Assembly: GCA_964651245.1 (NCBI GenBank)
Contig: CAZYVI010000009.1
Span: forward strand, 118,654-182,653
Length of the DNA: 64,000 bases
Direction: 5' to 3'
Source of the DNA: Avedoeria sp964651245
GTDB taxonomy: Bacteria > Chloroflexota > Anaerolineae > Epilineales > Epilineaceae
A program made the translations under genes and the position numbers. Positions within the stretch are counted from its first letter, which is position 1. Every line of letters starts with the position of its first letter. Positions 1 to 8,337 of the stretch are shown in pieces. Below the pieces are notes generated by a model. It had not been told where the DNA came from. It was given only the letters and a program-made list of their open reading frames with translations, and searched no databases.

Positions 1-1394
1 CCGACGACCAGGCGGTGGCGGCCTGGGTGGCCGCCGGGCGGCGGCTGGCGATCATCACCGGCGGCCCCGGCACCGGCAAGACCACCACGGTGGTCACGAT
101 CGCGGCGATCCTCGTCGACGCCGCGCTGGCCGCCGGCGCGCCGCCGCCGCGCATCGCGCTCTTGGCGCCGACCGGCAAGGCCGCGGCGCGGCTGGCCGAG
201 GCCGTCGGCGAAGCGGGCGCCGGCCTGGCGCTGTCCGACGCCGCGCGCGCCGCGCTGCCGAGCGCCGCCCGGACGATCCACCGCGCCCTGGGCATCGGCC
301 GCGACGGCCGCCCGAGCGGCCGGCCGCTCGAGGCCGACGTCGTCGTCGTCGACGAGGCGTCGATGGTCGACCTGGCCCGGATGCGCCAGCTCGTCGACGC
401 CGTCCCCGCCGCGGCCCGGCTCGTCGTGCTCGGCGACCACGACCAGCTGGCCAGCGTCGACGCGGGCGCGGTGCTGGGCGATCTCTGCGGCGGCGACGCC
501 GCCGGCCGCCACCAGGCCGCGCTGGCCGACGCCTACGCCCGCTTCGCGGCGGGCGACGACGCGGCGCTCGACACCGCGGCCGACGGCGATGCGGCCGGAC
601 GGCCGGCGCTCGCGGGCAGCGTCGTCGTCCTGACGCGCAGCCGCCGCTTCGGCGCCGACAGCGGCATCGGCCGGTTGGCACGGGCGATCCGCGCCGGCGA
701 CGCCGACGCCGTGCTGGCCGTGCTCGACGACCCGGCCTACCCGGACGCGGCGCGGCGCGATGGCGGCGGCGTCCCGCGCGGCGGACGGCTGGCGCCGGCG
801 CTGGCGGACGCGGTCCAAGCCGGCTATGGCGCCGTGCGCGACGCTGCCGAGCCGGGCGCGGCCCTCGACGCACTGGCGTCCTTCCGCGTCGTCTGCGCCC
901 ACCGCCGCGGGCCCTACGGCGTCGAGCCGCTCAACGCCGCGATCGCCGGCGCGCTGGCCGCCGGCGGCCCGGGCGGCGCCGCGGCACCGCCGGTCGAGGC
1001 GATCATCGTCCGCCACAACGACTACGCGGTCGGGCTGTACAACGGCGACATCGGCCTCATCGCGCCGCGGCCCGGCGACGGGTCGCCGCGGGCCTGGTTC
1101 CGGCAGCCGGACGGCGCGCTGCGCGAGCTGGCGCTGGGCCGGCTGCCGGCCCACGAGCCGGCCTTCGCCCTCACCGTCCACCAGTCGCAGGGCTCGGAGT
1201 TCGATACGGTGGCCATCGTGCTGCCCGAAGCACCGTCGCCGCTGCTCACGCGCGAGCTGCTCTACACCGCCGTCACCCGCGCCCGCCGCCGCCTGACGCT
1301 GTTCGCCTCGGCCGACGCGGTGCGCCACGCCGTCGCCCAGCGCACCCGGCGGGCGTCGGGGCTGCGGGCGCGGCTCTGGGGCGACGAGGGCTAG
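1..1394 (+). CDS. recD: RecD-type exonuclease V alpha subunit / SF1B helicase, 5' end cut off by window
   Basis: This is a 5'-to-3' superfamily 1B DNA helicase of the RecD family, acting in recombinational repair of double-strand ends. The reading frame is open from base 3, so the N-terminus lies outside the window and the GTG at 15 is not a real start. Visible in order are Walker A GGPGTGKTTT (about base 60), motif Ia LLAPTGKAAARL, Walker B VVDEASMVDL (near 345-375), the motif V region TVHQSQGSEFDT (near 1175) and motif VI LLYTAVTRARRR just before the end. VHQSQGSE is the classic RecD/TraA signature. The stop is TAG at 1392. Without the N-terminus RecD1 cannot be separated with certainty from RecD2, but the sequence entering Walker A and the short C-terminus fit RecD of a RecBCD complex. 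recB and recC would be expected upstream, outside the window. Confidence 0.9.
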   Translation, partial: DDQAVAAWVAAGRRLAIITGGPGTGKTTTVVTIAAILVDAALAAGAPPPRIALLAPTGKAAARLAEAVGEAGAGLALSDAARAALPSAARTIHRALGIGRDGRPSGRPLEADVVVVDEASMVDLARMRQLVDAVPAAARLVVLGDHDQLASVDAGAVLGDLCGGDAAGRHQAALADAYARFAAGDDAALDTAADGDAAGRPALAGSVVVLTRSRRFGADSGIGRLARAIRAGDADAVLAVLDDPAYPDAARRDGGGVPRGGRLAPALADAVQAGYGAVRDAAEPGAALDALASFRVVCAHRRGPYGVEPLNAAIAGALAAGGPGGAAAPPVEAIIVRHNDYAVGLYNGDIGLIAPRPGDGSPRAWFRQPDGALRELALGRLPAHEPAFALTVHQSQGSEFDTVAIVLPEAPSPLLTRELLYTAVTRARRRLTLFASADAVRHAVAQRTRRASGLRARLWGDEG

Positions 1395-1458
1395 GCGGCC
1401 GGTCACGGCGGCCCGCCGCGGCGCGTCGCACCGAGCGCCGCCGGGCCGTGGGCGGGCC

Positions 1459-1487
1459 TTGACGCTCGCCCGGGGCCGCCGTACCGT
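1459..1487 (+). promoter_or_regulatory. Predicted housekeeping promoter for the secreted subtilisin
   Basis: TTGACG at 1459-1464, a 17-bp spacer, and TACCGT at 1482-1487. The predicted start point is near 1494, upstream of the ATG at 1552. An upstream in-frame start at 1459 would lie inside this promoter, which supports the ATG at 1552. Confidence 0.55.
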
Positions 1488-1551
1488 TGCCCGCCAGCCG
1501 CCGCGCGACCGCGACGCCCCGTCCGGCCGCCCGATCCGAAAGAAGCCCGCC

Positions 1552-4500
1552 ATGCCCGCGCGCCGCCCCGCCTCGCGCCTCGCGCTCGCCTCCGCCCTCG
1601 CCGCCGCCCTGGCCCTCGCCGGGGCCGCCGCACCGGCCGGGGCCGCGCCGCCCCGCCCGCCCGCGCCGCCGGCGGCGGCCGACGACGCGCCGCGCGCCAG
1701 CCTGCTGGTGACGCTGGCCGGGCCGAGCGTCTGGCAGCAGGTCGCGCCGCGGCTGGCCGGGCCCGACGGGCGAATGGGCAGCGCGGCCGACGTCCGGGCG
1801 CGGGCGGCGGACGCGCACGCCGCGATCGCCGCGGTGCGCGACGGCGTCGCGGCGGCGCAGGCGCCGGCGGCGGATGCCGTGGCCCGGACCGGCGCGCGCG
1901 TCGTCAGCCGCTACACGACGCTGGCCAACGGCCTGCTCGTCCACGCCACGGCCGACCAAGCCGCCCGGCTGGCGACGATCCCGGGCGTCGTCGCCGTCGA
2001 GCCCGCGCCGCTCGTCCGGCCGCAGCTCGACGCCAGCGTGCCGTTCATCGGCGCGCCGGCGCTCAAGGCGGCCAAGGGCTACGACGGCGACGGGTCCTAC
2101 ACCGCCGTGATCGACACCGGCGTCGACTACACCCACCGCCAGCTCGGCGGCCCGGGCACCGTCGCGGCCTACCAGGCGGCCAGCGCCGAGGGCGCCAGCG
2201 AGCGCATCACCGATACGTTCGAGGGGCAGCCGTTGTTCCCGACGGCCAAGGTCGTCGCCGGCTACGACTTCGTCGGCCGGCGCTACAACCCGCCGCACCT
2301 CTGCTCGGCGGCCCAGGAGGCGGCCGGCCAGTGCACCACCACCCCGATCCCGGACAACGACCCGATCGACGGCGGCGGCCACGGCACCCACGTGTCGGGC
2401 ATCGTCGCCGGCAACGCCTTCAGCGGCGGCCTGAGCGACGGCGTCGCGCCCGGCGCCAAGCTCGTCGGGCTCAAGATCTACGGCGAGAACGGGGGCGACG
2501 AGGCGGCCGACGTGCTCGTCGACGCCATCGAGTGGTGCGGCAACGTCAACCTGGGCCTCGAGACCCGTGGCGTCGTCCCGCCGCGCGTCGATGCCGTCAA
2601 CATCAGCCTGGGCGAGGATTGGGCCGTCGCCAGTTCGCTGTTCGACACCGCGGCCGCGGCGGCGGCCGCGGCCGGGGTGACGATCGTCGCCTCGGCCGGC
2701 AACTCCGGCAACCGGGCGTTCATCGTCGGCACGCCGTCGGCCAGCCCGCCGGTCATTTCGGTCGCCAGCACCGTGCCGCCCGAGCTCGGCATGGCGATCG
2801 AGGCCGCCTACGACGGTGCGACCGAGACCCACGTCGGCATCGAGAGCACCGTGGCGGTGCCGTTCCGGACCGCCGTCGCCAACCTCGAGGGCCAGCGCCT
2901 CGAGGCCGCGCTGGCCTGGTTCGGCCGCGGCTGCAACGCCGACAGCCCGGTCCAGGACGTGGCCGAGCGCGTGGCGCTCATCGCTCGCGGCGACTGCGTC
3001 TTCGCCGAGAAGCTGCTCAACGCCCAGCGCGCGGGCGCCGTGGCGGTGCTCATGTTCACGAACGACCAGCCCAAGAACGGCATGGGCGGCGACGGCGCTG
3101 GCGTCACGATCCCGGCGGCGATGATCGACCGTGCGCCGGGCGAGGCGCTGCGCGACCGGCTGCTGGCCGGGACCGCGGTGCGCGTGACGTTCGACCCGGC
3201 CAAGACGGCCCTCGACACCGCCTCGGCCGACCTCATCGCCGGCTACAGCTCGCGCGGCCCCAACGCCCGCGGCCATCTCAAGCCCGACATCGCCGCGCCG
3301 GGCAGCAACATCCTCTCGGCCCGCATGGGCTCGGGCACGGGCGGGGCGTCGTTCAACGGCACCTCGATGGCCGGGCCGCACGTGGCGGGCGCGGCCGGGG
3401 TGATCGCCCAGCGCAACCGGGCCGAGAACCTGGGCCTCGACGGCCTCGAGGTCGGCGCGCTGCTCATGAACTACAGCGTCCCGACCGTCTTCGCCGGCGG
3501 CGGCATCGTGCCGGTGCCGCGCCAGGGTGCCGGGCGCGTCGACGTCCTGCGGGCCGGCACCGGCCCGCTGCTCGTGCGCGCCGGCCCAATCGCCAGCGTC
3601 AACCTCGGCCTGCTGGCCCTCACCGGGCCGACGACGGTCACCCGTGCGCTGACGGTGACGAACCTCACCGACGCGACGGTCCGCTTCACCGTGGCCGCCC
3701 GCTTCCGCCGCGCCGAGGCGGCCACGGCCGGCCTGACGATCGCGCCCGCCGACGTCATCCACGTCCTCGAGCCGCGCGAGACGCGGGTCGAGTCGGTGTC
3801 GTTCGCCATCGACCCCGCCGCCCTGCCCGACTGGACGCTCGACGGCCCGGCCACCGGCGCCGGGATCGCCGCCGTCGAGGCCATCGAGCTCGACGGCTGG
3901 CTGACCGTCCAACCCGTCGACGCCGACGCCCGCCCGCTCGACGAGGCGGTCGCGCCGGCGGCCGGGGTGCCGTTCTACCTCCTGGCCCGCCGCGCCTCGG
4001 CCATCACCCACCGCTGGGCGCGCAGCGGCAGCGGCGAGCCCGTAGGGTCGCAGATCGCGTTCGAGAACGACACGCTGTTCAGCGGCCGCGCCGAGCTGTT
4101 CCACCGCCCCGCCCAGCGCGTGCTGGCCGGGCCGACGACACCCGGCGCCGAATCGGACGCCTGGCTGCCGATGCCGACCGACCCCGACGAGCCCACCGTG
4201 CCCGCCGAGCTCGACGTAGCGGCGGTCGGCGTGCGGGCCGAGTCGTACGTGTCGGGCACCGTCACCACCCACCGCCTCGACTTCGCCATCGCCACCCACG
4301 CGCCGGTCGTCGTCCCGGTGCCGCAGCAGACCCAGATCTTCGTCGACACCGACCGCGACGGCGCGGCCGACTGGCGCATCCGCGCCGGCGACCACCGCGG
4401 GCCGGACGGCATCGTCACCTTCGTCGGGCGCTGGGACGCGGCGACCGCCGCCATCACCGGCACCGAGCGGATCACCGACACCACCTTCTTCGGCGACGTC

Positions 4501-4932
4501 CAGAGCCGCGTCCAGGTCCTGTCGGTACCGACGGCCCTCCTCGGCCTCGACGCGCCCGGTCCGTTCGACTTCTGGGTCGTCCGCCGCGGCACCCACGAGG
4601 ACTGGGCCCACCTGGGCGTGCCCGACGTCGTCCCCGACGGCGCCGACGGACCCGGTGGGCCACGCCTGACGTTCGACCCGGCGCACCAGGCGCGCCAGCC
4701 GATGGGCTACGACACCGTCCTCAACGACGTCGACCGCCGCGGCTGGATCGACCTCGCCCTGGGCAACACCGCGGGCCGTGACGACGGCTTCCTCGTCGTC
4801 TACCCCGACAACGATTCTGCGCCCGACGCCGCCGCGCCGCAGTGGGCCTGGATCTCGCGGGCCGAAATCCGCCCGGCGCCGATCCTGCTGCCGGCGGTGT
4901 TCGCGCTGTACGACGCGGCGGCGGGGCCGTAG
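1552..4932 (+). CDS. Secreted subtilisin-like serine protease (S8) with PA domain
   Basis: An exported serine endopeptidase of 1126 aa. The N-terminus has a signal peptide (Arg-rich start, then an Ala/Leu hydrophobic stretch ending near AGA), followed by an I9-type propeptide region. The S8 triad is visible: Asp188 in VIDTGVDYTH, His277 in GGGHGTHVSG and Ser605 in NGTSMAGPHVAG. A protease-associated (PA) domain sits between His and Ser, with the sequence ARGDCVFAEKLLNAQRAGA. About 500 residues of beta-rich domains follow the catalytic unit, and the chain ends with a hydrophobic ILLPAVFALY-like tail resembling the VYLP tails of other secreted proteins here. The frame is open further upstream, but the promoter at 1459-1487 and the signal peptide make ATG 1552 the likely start. 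Substrate unknown; nutritional or cell-surface protein turnover is an inference. Confidence 0.9.
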   Translation: MPARRPASRLALASALAAALALAGAAAPAGAAPPRPPAPPAAADDAPRASLLVTLAGPSVWQQVAPRLAGPDGRMGSAADVRARAADAHAAIAAVRDGVAAAQAPAADAVARTGARVVSRYTTLANGLLVHATADQAARLATIPGVVAVEPAPLVRPQLDASVPFIGAPALKAAKGYDGDGSYTAVIDTGVDYTHRQLGGPGTVAAYQAASAEGASERITDTFEGQPLFPTAKVVAGYDFVGRRYNPPHLCSAAQEAAGQCTTTPIPDNDPIDGGGHGTHVSGIVAGNAFSGGLSDGVAPGAKLVGLKIYGENGGDEAADVLVDAIEWCGNVNLGLETRGVVPPRVDAVNISLGEDWAVASSLFDTAAAAAAAAGVTIVASAGNSGNRAFIVGTPSASPPVISVASTVPPELGMAIEAAYDGATETHVGIESTVAVPFRTAVANLEGQRLEAALAWFGRGCNADSPVQDVAERVALIARGDCVFAEKLLNAQRAGAVAVLMFTNDQPKNGMGGDGAGVTIPAAMIDRAPGEALRDRLLAGTAVRVTFDPAKTALDTASADLIAGYSSRGPNARGHLKPDIAAPGSNILSARMGSGTGGASFNGTSMAGPHVAGAAGVIAQRNRAENLGLDGLEVGALLMNYSVPTVFAGGGIVPVPRQGAGRVDVLRAGTGPLLVRAGPIASVNLGLLALTGPTTVTRALTVTNLTDATVRFTVAARFRRAEAATAGLTIAPADVIHVLEPRETRVESVSFAIDPAALPDWTLDGPATGAGIAAVEAIELDGWLTVQPVDADARPLDEAVAPAAGVPFYLLARRASAITHRWARSGSGEPVGSQIAFENDTLFSGRAELFHRPAQRVLAGPTTPGAESDAWLPMPTDPDEPTVPAELDVAAVGVRAESYVSGTVTTHRLDFAIATHAPVVVPVPQQTQIFVDTDRDGAADWRIRAGDHRGPDGIVTFVGRWDAATAAITGTERITDTTFFGDVQSRVQVLSVPTALLGLDAPGPFDFWVVRRGTHEDWAHLGVPDVVPDGADGPGGPRLTFDPAHQARQPMGYDTVLNDVDRRGWIDLALGNTAGRDDGFLVVYPDNDSAPDAAAPQWAWISRAEIRPAPILLPAVFALYDAAAGP

Positions 4933-4949
4933 GCGAGGGCGGCCGCGCC

Positions 4950-6089
4950 TCAGCGCCCGACGAGCAGCCCGGCCGCCGCCCCGCCCAGCACCAGCCACGC
5001 CGGGTTCACCCGGCCGTGCGCCACCAGCGCCGCCGCGGCGAGCGCGATCGCGACCGGCGCCGGGCCGGCGAGGGCGGCGCGCCCGAGGTCGAGCGCGACG
5101 ACGGCGATGAGACCGACGGCGGCGGCGTTGACGCCGTCGAGGAACGCCGCCGCGCGCGGCGAGCCGCGCATCCGCTCGACCCACGGCGCGGTCAGCCAGA
5201 CGAAGACGAACGCCGGCAGGAAGATGCCGACCGTGGCCACGACGGCGCCCTCGAATCCGCCGAGGACGTAGCCGATGAACGTGGCGGTGGTGAACACCGG
5301 CCCCGGCGTGACGTGGCCGACCGCCACGGCGTCGAGCAGCTGCTGCTGGCTGAGCCAGCCCCAGCCGTCGACGAGCGTGTCCTGGAGCAGCGCCACCAGG
5401 ACGTAGCCGCTGCCGAACAGCACCGCGCCGGTCACGACGAAAAACGCGAAGAGCGCCGGCAGGCTGTAGGCGACGACGCCGAGCCCCCACGCCCCGCCGC
5501 CCGCGGCCAGGACGCCGGCCGCCGCCCCGCCGTCGCCCGCGTCGCCGCGCGCCCGCGCCGCCGCGGCGGCCATCGCCGCCGCCCCGCTGCCCAGCAGGAC
5601 GGCCGCCTGGGGCGCGCCGGCCGCCGCCGCCAGCGCCGCGGCCACGGCCAGCACGGCCAGGCTGGGCGACCGCAGCGCCGTCCGGCCGAGGCGCCAGAGC
5701 GCCTGGCCGATGAGGACGACGACGACCGGCTCGGCCCCGGCCAGCAGCGCGCCCACCGCCGGCAGCGCGCCGAACCGCACGTAGGCCCAGGCCAGGGCCA
5801 CGACGATCGCGAACGCCGGGAGGATGAAGCACACCCCGGCCGCCACCAGCCCGCGCCAGCCGGCGCGCCGGAGGCCGATGTGGATCGCCAGCTCGGTCGA
5901 GTTGGGTCCCGGGATGAGGTTGGCCGCGCCCAGCAGGTCGAGGAAGTCGCCCCGGCTCAGCCAGCCGCGCCGCCGGACGACCTCGTCCTCCATGAGCGCG
6001 ATGTGGGCCGCCGGCCCGCCGAAGGCCGTCGTGCCCAGGCGAAGGAACAGGCGGGCCACGGCCCCGACGTCGCCGTCGCCGTCCTTCAT
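4950..6089 (-). CDS. chrA: Chromate transporter ChrA family (CHR), two-domain
   Basis: A polytopic inner-membrane protein of 379 aa of the CHR superfamily, which exports chromate by ion-coupled antiport in characterised members. Both CHR half-domains are present. The first has FLRLGTTAFGGPAAHIALME and LLGAANLIPGPNSTE; the second has WGWLSQQQLLDAVAVGHVTPGPV and GYVLGGFEGA. The N-terminal FGGP and paired PGP motifs are diagnostic. The ATG at 6089 starts MKDGDGDVGAV; the frame is open further upstream but that part overlaps the acetyltransferase in another frame and is Arg-rich noise. It lies 29 bp downstream of the GNAT gene on the same strand, so the two probably share a transcript. Chromate specificity is by family; a physiological anion other than chromate is possible. 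Confidence 0.92.
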   Translation of the reverse strand: MKDGDGDVGAVARLFLRLGTTAFGGPAAHIALMEDEVVRRRGWLSRGDFLDLLGAANLIPGPNSTELAIHIGLRRAGWRGLVAAGVCFILPAFAIVVALAWAYVRFGALPAVGALLAGAEPVVVVLIGQALWRLGRTALRSPSLAVLAVAAALAAAAGAPQAAVLLGSGAAAMAAAAARARGDAGDGGAAAGVLAAGGGAWGLGVVAYSLPALFAFFVVTGAVLFGSGYVLVALLQDTLVDGWGWLSQQQLLDAVAVGHVTPGPVFTTATFIGYVLGGFEGAVVATVGIFLPAFVFVWLTAPWVERMRGSPRAAAFLDGVNAAAVGLIAVVALDLGRAALAGPAPVAIALAAAALVAHGRVNPAWLVLGGAAAGLLVGR

Positions 6090-6118
6090 CGCTCGACGCC
6101 CGCGGCCGCGCGACCGAC

Positions 6119-7222
6119 CTACGCCGGCGCGCCCCCCACGATCGCCCGCCAGCGCTCGAGGCCGACCTGGTAGCAGTGTTCGCGGAAGTGCTCCTCGAAG
6201 CCGAGGTCGGTGTTGATGCCGATCATCGCGTCGTTGGAGACGGCGTTGCCGGTGTCGATGACGGCCGCGCCGGGCACCTCGTCGAACAGCTTGACCAGCA
6301 TCCAGAGCTTGAGGGCCTTGCCGATCCCCTGGCCCTGCTCGCTCTTGCGGACGCCGGTGGCCCACTGGTTCACCTTCCAGGGCTCGGCCGGGTCGAAGCT
6401 GACGTTCGACAGCCCGACGAGCCGGCCATCGGCGACGCGCTGGGCGACGACGTTCCAGACCACCATCCCCTGGGCATGCTCGCTGGCCACCACCGCCGCC
6501 CAGCGCTCGGCCGTCCAGTGCTCGGGCGCCATCGACAGGTCCTCGAGCGGCATCAGGTTGTCGATCTCGGTGCTCATGTCGAAGAAGTCGGCCAGGTCGA
6601 AGCGCGCGTCGGCCGCCGGGAAGTCGACGCCCTCGAAGAACAGCGGCCGGTAGCGGTCGGCCAGGCGCGCCCAGCGCGCGGCCGACTGGGCGCGGATCGC
6701 GTCGCGGTCGAGCGGTGCCAGCGCCAGGCGCGACATGCGCTCGACGAGCCGGCAGCGCTCGCCCCAGGCGCCTTCCACATGGGCGATGAGCTGGCGGCCG
6801 ACGTCGATGTGGCCCGCGACGCCGAAGCCGACCTCGGTCGCGCCGCGTGCCGCAGCGTCCTCGGTCACGGCGCGGGCGATGGCCCGTCCGATGCCGCGGC
6901 CGCGCCAGGCCGGCGCCACGAACACGTCGATCCAGACCAGCTGCGGGTTGTCGTTGCCCTCGATCTCCCACTCGCCCAAGCCGACCGCCTCGCCGTCGAC
7001 CTCGGCCAGGGCCCAGCGGACGATCTCGCCCGGCGCCCGCGGCCCGCGCAGCGACGCCAGCAGCGCCCGCCGCGGCCGCGGCGGGTCGCCCGGCTCGCGC
7101 TCGGCGCGGCGGGCGAGCCGCAGGTCGGTGAGGCGCTCGGCGACGTCGTCGGGCGCCGTCGGGCCGTCGTGGAGCGTGATCCGGAGGCGGTCGGCGGTCG
7201 GCGCGCTGGGCTCGGCGGGCAT
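6119..7222 (-). CDS. Tandem GNAT N-acetyltransferase
   Basis: A cytoplasmic acyl-CoA-dependent N-acetyltransferase of 367 aa with two GNAT folds. The first (about residues 15-165) has the acetyl-CoA pyrophosphate loop in VAPAWRGRGIGRAIAR; the second (about 190-360) has VRKSEQGQGIGKALKLWM followed by the AVIDTGNAVSNDAMIGIN segment and LGFEEH typical of beta-4/alpha-4. Double-GNAT proteins include mycothiol synthase and many small-molecule acetyltransferases; the substrate cannot be read from sequence. The start at 7222 follows a purine-rich GAGCGAGG. A TAAAAT at 7274-7279 on this strand is a candidate -10. The gene is divergent from the universal stress protein and precedes chrA. Confidence 0.88.
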   Translation of the reverse strand: MPAEPSAPTADRLRITLHDGPTAPDDVAERLTDLRLARRAEREPGDPPRPRRALLASLRGPRAPGEIVRWALAEVDGEAVGLGEWEIEGNDNPQLVWIDVFVAPAWRGRGIGRAIARAVTEDAAARGATEVGFGVAGHIDVGRQLIAHVEGAWGERCRLVERMSRLALAPLDRDAIRAQSAARWARLADRYRPLFFEGVDFPAADARFDLADFFDMSTEIDNLMPLEDLSMAPEHWTAERWAAVVASEHAQGMVVWNVVAQRVADGRLVGLSNVSFDPAEPWKVNQWATGVRKSEQGQGIGKALKLWMLVKLFDEVPGAAVIDTGNAVSNDAMIGINTDLGFEEHFREHCYQVGLERWRAIVGGAPA

Positions 7223-7273
7223 GGCGATCCTCGCTCGGCGGCATTCGTGGGCCCGCGCCCGGCGGGCCGGGGC

Positions 7274-7307
7274 ATTTTAGCGCGCCCGCCGCCGCGGCTG
7301 CTACGAT
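7274..7307. promoter_or_regulatory. Divergent promoter region between GNAT/chrA and usp
   Basis: On the minus strand TAAAAT (7279-7274) is the only A/T-rich hexamer in the gap and fits a -10 for the GNAT gene. On the plus strand TACGAT (7302-7307) lies 35 bases before the usp ATG and matches the TAnnnT pattern seen ahead of other host genes. No convincing -35 is visible for either. Confidence 0.4.
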
Positions 7308-7341
7308 GGTGCCTCGACCGACCGACCCCCCGGAGGCCCGC

Positions 7342-8241
7342 ATGTCCGAGCCCGCGCTGCGCACCGTCCTCGTCGCCACGACGCTGTCGCCGGAGAGCGA
7401 CGCCGTCGTGGCCACCGCCGCCGCCTGGGCGCGCGCCGCCGGCGCCAAGCTGCACGTGCTGCACGCCATGCTGCTGCCGCTGGAGTACGACGACCTGCCC
7501 GGCGCGTCGTGGCGCTCGCCGGACGCCTACGGCCTGCTGGAGTCGACGCTCCGCCGCGAGCTCGACGCCCAGCTCGCCCGCCTGTCGATACCGACCGAGG
7601 CGCTCGCGGCGTCCGAGATCGTCGACGGCACGCCGTGGCGCGTGATCCGCGGCCGGGCCGAGGATGTCGCCGCCGACCTCGTCGTCGTCGGCGCCACCGA
7701 CCGCGGCGATCTCCTCGACCGGCTGCTGGGCTCGACGGCCGCCCACGTCCTGGCCGGTGCGCCGCAGCCCGTGCTCGTCGTCCGCGGCCAGACCGCCGCG
7801 CTGCCGGCGCGCGTCCTGGCGCCCGTCGACCTCTCGCCGCTCTCCGGCCAGGCGTTCGACGACGGCTGCGCGCTGTTGGGCGCCGTCGCCGGCGCCGCGC
7901 CGCCGCAGCTGCGGGCGCTGTTCGTGCTCGAGCCGCGCCAGCGGCTGGGCGGGACGCAGTTCTCGCCGGAGCAGATGGATCGCTTCGCCGCCGAGGAGCT
8001 CGGCCGGTTCGCGGCCGCGCACGGCGCGGCGGCCCGACAGGCCGGCCTCGCCATCGACACCGCGGTGACCGCCGGCGAGCCGCGCGACGCCGTGCCCGCC
8101 GCCGCCGCCGCTTGGCCGGCCGACCTCGTCCTCATCGGCACGCACGGCTACACCGGCTGGGACCGGCGCGTCTTCGGCAGCGTGGCGTCCGAGGTGATGC
8201 AGCGCAGCCCGTGCAGCGTCCTGGTGGTGCGGCCGCGCTGA
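7342..8241 (+). CDS. Tandem UspA-domain universal stress protein
   Basis: A cytoplasmic universal stress protein of 299 aa made of two Usp domains. Domain 1 starts RTVLVATTLSPESDAVV (about residues 6-145) and ends LVVVGATDRGDLLDRLLGST. Domain 2 starts VLAPVDLSPLSGQAFDDG (about 155-299) and ends with a full ATP-binding signature, GTHGYTGWDRRVFGSVASEV, the G-2x-G-9x-G-S pattern. In domain 1 the first glycine pair is degraded, so ATP may bind only in domain 2. The start ATG 7342 has GGAGG at 7332-7336. Usp proteins help survival under starvation or redox stress; the partner is unknown. Transcribed alone, divergent from GNAT/chrA. Confidence 0.92.
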   Translation: MSEPALRTVLVATTLSPESDAVVATAAAWARAAGAKLHVLHAMLLPLEYDDLPGASWRSPDAYGLLESTLRRELDAQLARLSIPTEALAASEIVDGTPWRVIRGRAEDVAADLVVVGATDRGDLLDRLLGSTAAHVLAGAPQPVLVVRGQTAALPARVLAPVDLSPLSGQAFDDGCALLGAVAGAAPPQLRALFVLEPRQRLGGTQFSPEQMDRFAAEELGRFAAAHGAAARQAGLAIDTAVTAGEPRDAVPAAAAAWPADLVLIGTHGYTGWDRRVFGSVASEVMQRSPCSVLVVRPR

Positions 8242-8337
8242 GGGTCCCCACAGCCCGTCCTCGCAGCCCGGCGCGACCCTCGGGCGCGCCGGCGGCGAGG
8301 TCGCTTGTCGCGCCGCGCGTGTCGCCGAGCCTGCGAA

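Noticed and set aside
1273..5832. 1519-codon antisense open frame over the subtilisin gene
   Set aside because: It is Arg/Gly/Ala-rich without domains, lies opposite a gene with a complete S8 triad, and is a by-product of high G+C. Other long antisense or shifted frames (16134-18269, 18690-23330, 29383-32130, 46873-49482) were rejected for the same reason.
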